The notes under the pieces were generated by a model that worked only from the letters and a program-made list of their open reading frames with translations, did not search any database and had not been told where the DNA came from. A stretch of 5,734 nucleotides of DNA from assembly GCA_964364925.1 (NCBI GenBank), contig CAYIOB010000051.1, forward strand, positions 1-5,734. Direction: 5' to 3'. Positions 1 through 5,675 of the stretch are shown here, piece by piece. Numbering within the stretch: position 1 is the first letter of the stretch; each line of letters opens with the position of its first letter. A program made the position numbers and the translations under genes. The DNA is from JAMCZC01 sp964364925 (GTDB lineage Bacteria > Patescibacteriota > Microgenomatia > Levybacterales > UBA12049).

Positions 1-769
1 TCATATATCGAAACTGAATACTTCTTGCTAAAAACTCCATTAGGGAAATTCTTAATAAATAGTTGGTAACTGTATTAATAGGTGAAATTTTTGATACAAA
101 AGGTACTATCGGTTTTTGACTGAAAGCGTTGGGAAGAAAATTCTTTATCCAAATGTTTGAATTAATAAGTTTCTCGTACGTTTTGTTTTTATTTAAAATA
201 GGGAGTATCTGAACAATCTCATGAGCCGTGTATAAATCGTTTCTCTCTTTAGAAAAAGACAAGGCGTAATCGTCAATAAGCATATTCAAACATATTTTAT
301 TGGATACGTTTTCTGCTTCTCTTTTTCGATAAACTCCTAAGAGATTCAGCATAATCACCATCATTAACCTTGTGGTCCAAACAAAATTTCTCGCTGTGAC
401 AACGAATAAATCGATGTCGTCGTCTTTTTCCGAATTTTTCATGGCTAACGCACCGCTTATGCCTATAAAATAAACTGTGGGAATTAAACTTAGTTTTTGA
501 ATAATTTTTTTAGCAAACCTAATTTTTTCCAAGCTATATTTTTCTTTTTCCTGTCTTTTTTTAATTATCTCCTCTCTTCCTTTTATAAAATAAAAGTTTT
601 TTTTATAGTCAACAGGAGAATTCTTGAGGCTTAAATATCTTAAAAAATTTTGCTTATCTTCTTTGTTTTTAGAAATCAAAAATTTCCAAATTTCCTCCTT
701 TTTTAGAGGATAATCAAAGATATCGCTGTAGAGCAGAGTTTTTAGTATTGATTCTTTACTACTGCCCAT
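1..769 (-). CDS. Nucleotidyltransferase-domain protein, 3' end cut by window edge
   Basis: The frame is open for 256 codons from the ATG at 769 to the window edge, so the C-terminus is missing. An in-frame TAA three codons upstream makes this ATG the first possible start. Residues about 6-32 (LLYSDIFDYPLKKEEIWKFL) look like a small winged-helix-type domain. Residues 102-121 carry a polymerase-beta-type nucleotidyltransferase signature: GISG at 103-106, then KDDDIDLF at 115-122, whose aspartates would bind metal. A helical region with LWTTR-like sequence (VWTTR, 130-134) and an aromatic C-terminal helix (EFLARSIQFRYM) follow. I recall this arrangement as common in Patescibacteria; its substrate is unknown to me. 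The start lies 11 bp inside the solute-binding protein gene and has no clear ribosome binding site, so translation is probably coupled to that gene. Probably only a few tens of residues are missing. The domain call is fairly sure; the function is not. Confidence 0.8.
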   Translation of the reverse strand, partial: MGSSKESILKTLLYSDIFDYPLKKEEIWKFLISKNKEDKQNFLRYLSLKNSPVDYKKNFYFIKGREEIIKKRQEKEKYSLEKIRFAKKIIQKLSLIPTVYFIGISGALAMKNSEKDDDIDLFVVTARNFVWTTRLMMVIMLNLLGVYRKREAENVSNKICLNMLIDDYALSFSKERNDLYTAHEIVQILPILNKNKTYEKLINSNIWIKNFLPNAFSQKPIVPFVSKISPINTVTNYLLRISLMEFLARSIQFRYM

Positions 770-2192
770 ACTGTTTTAATACTTGGGAAACCCCTTGGGA
801 AAGAGTATCGACAGCCGTTTGCGGCGAAATATTATTAAAAATTGAATTAACCGCATTACCAAGATAGGTATTCATCTGGGAATTTAATCCGCTATCATAC
901 GTTCCGTCAACAAAAAATGAAGAAACAGCTGTCTTAGCCTGTTGGATAAACGGATAAACGTACGGATTGTCTTTTAATTTATCTGCTAAATCTACCCTTG
1001 CATAAAGCTCTCCAAAAGCTCTTGTCTTTGCTTGCTCGGAATACAATTTTTCTTCCGTATTTTTATCTGCTAAAAACTTGATAAAAAGAAGCGCCTCTTT
1101 TTGATACTTACTTTTAACAGAAACTCCCTCTGCCCAGTAACTTGCAAGATTTACATTGTTGCTGGGAAGCTGGGGCACAGGAGCTACTTGAAAATTAAGA
1201 TTGGGATTTGCCGCTTTTATTGCAAAATAATCCCAAGAGTAACCAAAATACATCGCAAGATTTCCTTTTGTAAAAGCCAGAAGCGATGGGTCTAGGGTAC
1301 TATCCCATACATTGGCATTTCCCAGCGCAAAAGAAGTATAAAAATTTAAAGCATCCGTTACTCTCTGAGAATTCGAAGAAATATTACTTAAATCTACTCC
1401 ATTTTGTACAAAAAGAAGCGATAAAATATCCGGAGCGTGATTTACATTATCAAAAGTGCCGAGAGCCGCCCCTGCTGTTTTTATCTTGCCATCCGTGTCT
1501 TTTACGGTAAGGGTTTTGGAATCATTTATAAAATCGTTCCAATTGGTCGGCGGCTTTAGCCCTGCTGCCTGAAAAGAATCCGAATTTATATACAATGCGA
1601 GAGTGTCTATATGAAGCGGAATGCCATAAATCGCTCCATTTTTTATTAAATCTTTTTGCGCAACCGGATAAAACCATTGAGCAAAATCACTTTTCGAAAT
1701 AGTATCGCTTGGCAACGGAAGCAAAACGCCAGAAAGCATAGGATACCAAGTGTTATGAAAACGGAAAACATCCGGCCCATTACCATTATTGATTCTCGTA
1801 ACAAGTCTTTCCCTGTATTGCTTTATGTCCTGCTTTGAATAATCTATTGCAATATTTGGATATTGTCTTTGAAAATCGGAGATTACGGACTGCATAATTC
1901 GACTGTCTTCCCATAATCCCCAGTAAGTAAGGGTTACTTTTTGATTATTATTTTTAGTAAGAGCGGGGATTACAACCGCAAATATAATTATTCCTAAAAA
2001 TACTATTGCCAAAAGTCCAATTAATAATTTAACTATCTTCCTCAACGGAAAAGACGAGGAGGAGTTATCTACGGGTGTCTCCGGCGGAATTGGCGGATTC
2101 TGAATACCAGGAACCTGAAGTTGCGGCTCTGCTTGATAAGCACCTTCATCCCGGCTTAGGCTTTGTCCCTGAAAAATCGTGTTTTCATCCAT
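759..2192 (-). CDS. Membrane-anchored extracellular solute-binding protein (family 1, sugar-type)
   Basis: This 477-residue protein resembles the substrate-binding subunit of ABC sugar importers. Residues 1-50 are a polar, proline-rich tail (PPIPPETP). A hydrophobic helix follows at about 54-77, preceded by RKIVK, which predicts the tail inside and the rest outside. The binding domain starts near residue 86 (VTLTYWGLWED) and shows typical family features: NGNGPDVFRFHNTWYPML, IYGIPLHIDTLALYINSD, NWNDF, LAMYFGYSWD and a C-terminal helical region ending in LKQYG. There is no cysteine anywhere, so it cannot be a lipoprotein, the usual form in single-membrane bacteria. A longer reading from TTG at 2222 is possible, but that codon lies inside the likely promoter. 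The ATG at 2192 has AAGG five bases upstream and is preferred. No permease or ATPase lies in the window, so the ligand and partners are unknown. The family call is strong; sugar specificity is inferred from family only. Confidence 0.9.
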   Translation of the reverse strand: MDENTIFQGQSLSRDEGAYQAEPQLQVPGIQNPPIPPETPVDNSSSSFPLRKIVKLLIGLLAIVFLGIIIFAVVIPALTKNNNQKVTLTYWGLWEDSRIMQSVISDFQRQYPNIAIDYSKQDIKQYRERLVTRINNGNGPDVFRFHNTWYPMLSGVLLPLPSDTISKSDFAQWFYPVAQKDLIKNGAIYGIPLHIDTLALYINSDSFQAAGLKPPTNWNDFINDSKTLTVKDTDGKIKTAGAALGTFDNVNHAPDILSLLFVQNGVDLSNISSNSQRVTDALNFYTSFALGNANVWDSTLDPSLLAFTKGNLAMYFGYSWDYFAIKAANPNLNFQVAPVPQLPSNNVNLASYWAEGVSVKSKYQKEALLFIKFLADKNTEEKLYSEQAKTRAFGELYARVDLADKLKDNPYVYPFIQQAKTAVSSFFVDGTYDSGLNSQMNTYLGNAVNSIFNNISPQTAVDTLSQGVSQVLKQYGQ

Positions 2193-2196
2193 ACTT

Positions 2197-2202
2197 ACCT
2201 TA
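2197..2202 (-). promoter_or_regulatory. Ribosome binding site deciding the solute-binding protein start
   Basis: TAAGGT on the minus strand contains AAGG (2201-2198), five bases before the ATG at 2192. It supports that start over the in-frame TTG at 2222, which lies upstream of the predicted transcription start. Confidence 0.55.
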
Positions 2203-2209
2203 TTTTTAT

Positions 2210-2238
2210 AGTATAATACCAAATATACATCATATCAA
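2210..2238 (-). promoter_or_regulatory. Likely sigma70-type promoter for the solute-binding protein gene
   Basis: On the minus strand TTGATA (2238-2233) is followed after 17 bases by TATACT (2215-2210). Both are close to the TTGACA and TATAAT consensus at ideal spacing. Transcription would begin near 2203, giving a leader of only about ten bases with the AAGG ribosome binding site inside it. The AT-rich background makes chance matches easy, but position and spacing fit well. Confidence 0.6.
2212..2217 (+). promoter_or_regulatory. Candidate -10 box of the VanW operon promoter
   Basis: A perfect TATAAT lies 21 bases before the VanW ATG. Transcription would start near 2224, leaving a leader of about 15 bases with no Shine-Dalgarno sequence. 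No good -35 box is visible at 16-18 bases upstream. This -10 overlaps that of the opposing promoter (2210-2215), so the two polymerases could not bind at the same time. Confidence 0.45.
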
Positions 2239-3657
2239 ATGAAAACTCCTCGTATTAAACCTAAACATTTTTTACATCTGGGAAGAATAATCTTTTGGTT
2301 TTCTACAGGAGCCTTACTAGCCTTTTTTTTTATAGCAAGTTTTAGCTTTATTATATTTAAAAGCGTTTATAAAGACGTCGTATATCCCGGAATCATAATA
2401 AACGGAGTAAATTTCGGAGGGAAAACAGAGTCTCAAGTATATAATTTTTTCAACAACAGGAATTACCAAATCAAAGACGTTAATTTTGTGTTCACGAGCG
2501 ATAAAGGTATTGCAACAGCATCTGCCGGACAAATCGACTTTGGTTATAATTCGGCCCTACTCGCCAACCAGGCCTTTAATCTTGGTAGGACAAATAATTC
2601 AATCTCGAATCTTAGCCTGATTTTTCAAGCATATATGAATGGCATATACCTCCCGCCTTCGTACACGTACTCACAGGACAAGCTTACAACTGCTCTTTCT
2701 CCCCTTGCGGAAAAAATAAATGATAAGCCTTCTGATGCATTGTTTACATTTGAAAATGGCAGAGTAACCGCTTTCAAACCATCTGTTAACGGTCATGAAA
2801 TCGATACAACAACATTAAATAATCAATTATTATCAAAAGCCCTAACGGTTATCTCCTCGCAGAAAGGAATGGTTATTATAATTCCTTTACAGATTAAAAC
2901 AATTGAACCCAAAATAACAACCGATAAGGCAAACAATCTGGGAATAAAGGAATTAATAGGAGAAGGACGTTCGATTTTTTATCACTCAATTCCAAATAGG
3001 GTTTATAATATAAATCTGGCTGCATCTAGATTTCAGGGAATATTAATTGCACCGGGAGAAGTTTTTTCGTTCAATAAAATCTTAGGAGACATTTCTTCTT
3101 TTACAGGGTATCGACAGGCTTACGTAATCCAAAACGGAAAAACTGTTTTAGGCGACGGGGGAGGGGTTTGTCAAGTTTCTACAACTCTTTTTAGGGCGGT
3201 TTTGAACGCAGGACTTCCAATAGTGGAAAGGCACGCGCATGCATACAGAGTTGGTTATTACGAACAGGACTCGCCCCCGGGATTTGACGCGACTATTTTC
3301 GTTCCGAGTGTTGATTTAAAATTTAAAAACGATACGGGAAATTATATATTAATACAAACTCAGGTTGATTTAGATAATTTATCTTTAGCATTTTATCTCT
3401 ATGGAACAAGGGATGGACGCCAGGTAACCATGACTAAACCGGTAATTACAAATCAGACTCCTCCGCTACCCGATCTTTACCAAGATGATCCCACCTTGCC
3501 AAAAGGCGTGATAAAACAAACTGATTTTTCTGCTTCGGGAGCAAAGGTATACTTTACAAGACAAGTAACAAAAAACAATCAGATTATTATTTCCGATAAA
3601 TTTGTTTCAAACTACCGGCCCTGGCAAGCTATTTATTTAAGAGGAACAAAAGAATGA
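2239..3657 (+). CDS. VanW-family protein, membrane-anchored, with YoaR-like N-terminal region
   Basis: This 472-residue protein has a basic N-terminus, one transmembrane helix at about 17-40 and a large part predicted outside the cell. Residues 48-75 (YPGIIINGVNFGGKTESQV) are the usual lead-in to the putative peptidoglycan-binding domain of YoaR-like proteins. That domain appears to cover roughly 80-215, including FENGRVTAFKPSVNG at 171-185. The VanW domain spans about 253-392, with FQGILIAPGEVFSFN, the hallmark GDGGGVCQVSTTLF (305-318) holding the only cysteine (C311), and ERHAHAYRVGYY (330-341). A short C-terminal beta-type segment ends in SNYRPWQAIY. The biochemical role of VanW is not established; a link to the cell wall is inferred from the family. 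The ATG at 2239 is the first start after an in-frame TAG at 2209, and it lacks a ribosome binding site. It is the first gene of a four-gene unit. Confidence 0.92.
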   Translation: MKTPRIKPKHFLHLGRIIFWFSTGALLAFFFIASFSFIIFKSVYKDVVYPGIIINGVNFGGKTESQVYNFFNNRNYQIKDVNFVFTSDKGIATASAGQIDFGYNSALLANQAFNLGRTNNSISNLSLIFQAYMNGIYLPPSYTYSQDKLTTALSPLAEKINDKPSDALFTFENGRVTAFKPSVNGHEIDTTTLNNQLLSKALTVISSQKGMVIIIPLQIKTIEPKITTDKANNLGIKELIGEGRSIFYHSIPNRVYNINLAASRFQGILIAPGEVFSFNKILGDISSFTGYRQAYVIQNGKTVLGDGGGVCQVSTTLFRAVLNAGLPIVERHAHAYRVGYYEQDSPPGFDATIFVPSVDLKFKNDTGNYILIQTQVDLDNLSLAFYLYGTRDGRQVTMTKPVITNQTPPLPDLYQDDPTLPKGVIKQTDFSASGAKVYFTRQVTKNNQIIISDKFVSNYRPWQAIYLRGTKE

Positions 3658-4145
3658 ATAGAATAATAAGTACACAAAAGGCAATTAAAATAAGCAAAAA
3701 ACTAAGAAGGGAGGGTAAAAAGCTGGTTTTAGCCGGAGGATGCTTTGATATTCTTCATGTCGGACACATAAAGTTTTTGGGAGCAGCCAAAAAAAGAGGT
3801 GATGTTTTATTTATTCTTCTGGAAAGCGATAAAAATGTAGAAAAATTTAAAGGGAAAAATAGACCCATCAATAGCCAGAAGGAAAGAGCAATAGTCTTAT
3901 CATCGCTGCGGCCTGTTGACTATGTAATTGTTTTAGAGCTAATGAAAACAAGCTCCGATTACGATAAATTAATAATTAATTTAAAACCCGATGTCATCGC
4001 TACTACTAAAAAAAGTCGACAAATAATTCATAATGCCAGGCAGGCAAAACTTATAGACGGCGAGGTTGCGTTGGTTATTAATAGGATTTCAAATAAGTCT
4101 ACGACCAGGCTGGCTAATATAATATCACAGGACAATGAATTATGA
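3654..4145 (+). CDS. HldE/RfaE C-domain-like nucleotidyltransferase (stand-alone)
   Basis: This 163-residue protein belongs to the cytidylyltransferase-like HxGH superfamily, whose members transfer AMP or CMP from a nucleotide triphosphate to a phosphorylated substrate. Visible motifs are GGCFDILHVGH (28-38, with H35 and H38 as nucleotide-binding histidines), SDKNVEKFKGKNRPIN (58-73), the arginine in KERAIVL (76-82) and VDYVIVL (88-94). The last two blocks and STTRLANII (149-157) match the C-terminal half of HldE, the heptose-1-phosphate adenylyltransferase. The VKGGDY motif usual in HldE is replaced here by VIATTKKS (114-121), and no kinase half is present. The substrate is therefore uncertain: heptose phosphate, glycerol phosphate or another compound. 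The ATG overlaps the VanW stop in ATGA, and GAGGA (3641-3645) stands eight bases upstream, so translation is both coupled and independently initiated. Confidence 0.88.
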   Translation: MNRIISTQKAIKISKKLRREGKKLVLAGGCFDILHVGHIKFLGAAKKRGDVLFILLESDKNVEKFKGKNRPINSQKERAIVLSSLRPVDYVIVLELMKTSSDYDKLIINLKPDVIATTKKSRQIIHNARQAKLIDGEVALVINRISNKSTTRLANIISQDNEL

Positions 4146-4591
4146 AAAAAATATTTCCAGTCGTTGCTGTATCAGTTTTAATTGCGGCTCTAGCATTTTT
4201 AAATTATAACTCTTCTGATAAAAAAACTCCTCAGGCCATAATAGGTAACCATATTTTTAATCTGGCGATTGCAAAAACAGACAGGGAAAAGGCAATTGGT
4301 CTTGCTAAATATAAAAATATTCCGCAAAATTTTGGCATACTATTCCCTTTTGAAAAACCTGATTATTACGCTTTTTGGATGAAGGGAATGAGGTTTCCTA
4401 TAGATATAATTTATATTAAACAAAATAAAATTGTGGATATTCACGAAAATATCCAACCGCCTAAGTCTGACAACGAACAATTACCCATAATCAAACCCAA
4501 AGAAACATCGGATATGGTTTTGGAAATAAACGCAAATCTTTCAGACAAATATAATTTTAAAATCGGCGACTTAGTGGAAATAAATTATTGA
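4142..4591 (+). CDS. DUF192 family protein, exported or membrane-anchored
   Basis: This 149-residue protein has a hydrophobic N-terminal segment at about 4-21 after MKK, either an uncleaved anchor or a signal peptide, with no lipobox cysteine. The rest is a complete DUF192 domain: KTDREKAIGLA (45-55), GILFPF (65-70), FWMKGMRFPIDIIYI (78-92), VDIHENIQP (98-106), VLEI (126-129) and FKIGDLVEI (139-147). The family folds as a small beta-rich domain; its function is unknown to me. The start overlaps the preceding stop as ATGA, with AGGA at 4129-4132 nine bases upstream. It sits between two enzymes in the operon, and its predicted location outside the membrane matches that of the VanW protein. Confidence 0.92.
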   Translation: MKKIFPVVAVSVLIAALAFLNYNSSDKKTPQAIIGNHIFNLAIAKTDREKAIGLAKYKNIPQNFGILFPFEKPDYYAFWMKGMRFPIDIIYIKQNKIVDIHENIQPPKSDNEQLPIIKPKETSDMVLEINANLSDKYNFKIGDLVEINY

Positions 4592-4592
4592 T

Positions 4593-5675
4593 ATGACTAT
4601 TTTAGGAATTGAAACAAGCTGCGACGAAACAGCAGCGGCAATTATTGAAGGCGAAAAAGATAGTAAAAAAGTAAGACTTTTATCAAATACCGTTGCCTCA
4701 TCGCTTTCCCTGCATGCTGCAACGGGAGGAATAATTCCGGAAGTTGCCGCAAGAGAACAAGTAAAATATATCATTCCGGTAATTGAAAAAACACTAAAAG
4801 AAACAACCATAAACGATATCGATGCTATCGCAGTAACAATAGGTCCCGGATTAATCGGCTCTCTTTTAATCGGTGTTGAAACCGCAAAAACCCTTGCTTA
4901 CGTTTTTAACAAACCCATAATTCCCGTTAATCACTTAATAGGACACATTTACGCTAACTTCGTTAGCGAAATTCAAAATTCAAAATTCAAAATTCAAAAT
5001 TCTACCGTGCCGGAGTTCCCTGCCATTGCCTTGATAGTCTCCGGAGGACACACAGACTTGGTTTTGATAACAGATCATGCCGCGCCCGCAATGCCTGCGC
5101 ATAGCGCTGGCGGGCGGGGAAAAATAAAATGGCTGGGCGGGACGCGCGATGACGCGGCAGGAGAAGCATTTGATAAGATAGGGAGACTTTTGAATTTACC
5201 TTATCCGGGCGGTCCTTCAATTGAGAAAGAAGCATTAAAAGGAAACCCCATGAAATTTATTTTTCCAAAACCTATGATCGGATCCGGAGATTTTGATTTT
5301 TCTTTCTCAGGTCTTAAAGCTGCTGTATTTCGGAAAGTTCAGACAATGAAACAACTGAACAATCAAGCAATATCTGATATTTCTTATGCAGTCCAGGATG
5401 CAATTGTTGACGTCTTAGTAAATAAAACTTTAAAAGCCGCAGATAAATATAAAGTTAAATCACTTCTTTTAGGAGGCGGGGTTGCTGCAAATAGCAAGCT
5501 TAGGGAAAGATTTCAATCGTCAATCGTAAATCGTAAATCGTCATTCAAACTTTTTGTTCCCACAAAAAGTTTGTGTACCGACAACGCCGCCATGATCGCC
5601 TCCGCCGCATTTTACAATTATAAACCCGTCGATTGGAGAGATATTACTGTAAATCCGGAATTATATTTTTATTAA
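4593..5675 (+). CDS. tsaD: tRNA N6-adenosine threonylcarbamoyltransferase
   Basis: TsaD transfers the threonylcarbamoyl group from threonylcarbamoyl-AMP to A37 of tRNAs that read ANN codons, working with TsaB and TsaE in the cytoplasm. All core motifs are present: GIETSCDET (5-13), GGIIPEVAARE (45-55), GPGLIGSL (84-91), the metal-binding H114-x3-H118, SGGHTDL (150-156), TRDDAAGEAFDKIGRLL (184-200), FSFSGLKAAV (236-245), GGGVAANSKLRER (294-306) and CTDNAAMIA (328-336), whose D330 is the third metal ligand. At 360 residues it is about 15-20 longer than usual. The excess maps to loops built from repeats: E126-T138, A163-R175 and, in part, Q308-S317. The core is intact, so the enzyme is probably active. 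The start is one base after the DUF192 stop with only a weak upstream GTGGA, suggesting coupled translation. It ends the operon. Sister subunits TsaB and TsaE are not in the window. Confidence 0.97.
   Translation: MTILGIETSCDETAAAIIEGEKDSKKVRLLSNTVASSLSLHAATGGIIPEVAAREQVKYIIPVIEKTLKETTINDIDAIAVTIGPGLIGSLLIGVETAKTLAYVFNKPIIPVNHLIGHIYANFVSEIQNSKFKIQNSTVPEFPAIALIVSGGHTDLVLITDHAAPAMPAHSAGGRGKIKWLGGTRDDAAGEAFDKIGRLLNLPYPGGPSIEKEALKGNPMKFIFPKPMIGSGDFDFSFSGLKAAVFRKVQTMKQLNNQAISDISYAVQDAIVDVLVNKTLKAADKYKVKSLLLGGGVAANSKLRERFQSSIVNRKSSFKLFVPTKSLCTDNAAMIASAAFYNYKPVDWRDITVNPELYFY
4952..4968 (+). repeat. Short palindrome inside tsaD
   Basis: CGCTAAC and GTTAGCG are perfect inverted arms around a TTC loop. 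They encode ANFVSE right after the HxxxH metal motif and touch the first heptamer array directly. A 7-bp stem alone could be chance; its position abutting the array makes it worth marking. Confidence 0.6.
4969..5002 (+). repeat. Heptanucleotide tandem repeat (AAAATTC) within tsaD
   Basis: AAATTC is followed by four exact copies of AAAATTC, 34 bp in all. Read through, it gives residues 126-137 with a seven-residue period (KIQNSKF). It lies between the HxxxH motif and SGGHT, where other TsaD proteins have a short loop. Because 7 is not a multiple of 3, gain or loss of one or two units would break the frame. Confidence 0.95.
5083..5116 (+). repeat. GC-rich hairpin insert in tsaD
   Basis: The stretch 5079-5119 is 33/41 G or C in a gene that is otherwise AT-rich. 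It folds as CGCCC (5083-5087) with GGGCG (5112-5116), then GCC-T-GCGC (5093-5100) with GCGC-T-GGC (5104-5111) around an ATA loop. There is one T-T mismatch and a five-base bulge at 5088-5092. It encodes A163-R175, 13 residues absent from typical TsaD between the post-SGGHT strand and the LGGTRDDAAG motif. It looks like a small palindromic element inserted in frame. Confidence 0.75.
5514..5541 (+). repeat. Second heptanucleotide tandem repeat (MAATCGT) within tsaD
   Basis: Four contiguous 7-bp units, CAATCGT twice then AAATCGT twice, encode residues 308-317 (QSSIVNRKSS). They lie between GGGVAANSKLRER and the CTDNAAMIA motif, a loop that varies in sequence across the family. The unit differs from the first array but has the same length. 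Confidence 0.93.
5546..5573 (+). repeat. Perfect 12-bp inverted repeat near the tsaD 3' end
   Basis: CAAACTTTTTGT (5546-5557) and ACAAAAAGTTTG (5562-5573) are exact reverse complements around a TCCC loop. They encode F318-L327 just before the metal-binding CTDN motif. No T-run follows, so it is not a standard terminator. It begins four bases after the second heptamer array. Confidence 0.9.

Noticed and set aside
1101..1838. Plus-strand open frames of 60-74 codons opposite the solute-binding protein gene
   Set aside because: They lie antisense to a well-supported gene, have no recognisable motifs and are expected by chance.
2193..2222. N-terminal extension of the solute-binding protein from TTG at 2222
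   Set aside because: The codons overlap the likely promoter -10 region, the added residues look non-coding, and the ATG at 2192 has its own ribosome binding site.
2317..2532. Minus-strand 71-codon open frame opposite the VanW gene
   Set aside because: It is antisense to a clear coding region and lacks any family features.
4434..4455. 8-bp inverted repeat TGGATATT/AATATCCA in the DUF192 gene
   Set aside because: A stem of this length with a 6-base loop is expected about once by chance in a window of this size and composition.
4571..5235. Minus-strand open frames of 77-79 codons opposite tsaD
   Set aside because: They mirror conserved tsaD codons, and one runs through the GC-rich insert, which explains its length.
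4969..5541. CRISPR array
   Set aside because: The repeats are 7-bp units in direct tandem with no spacers and lie within a coding frame.
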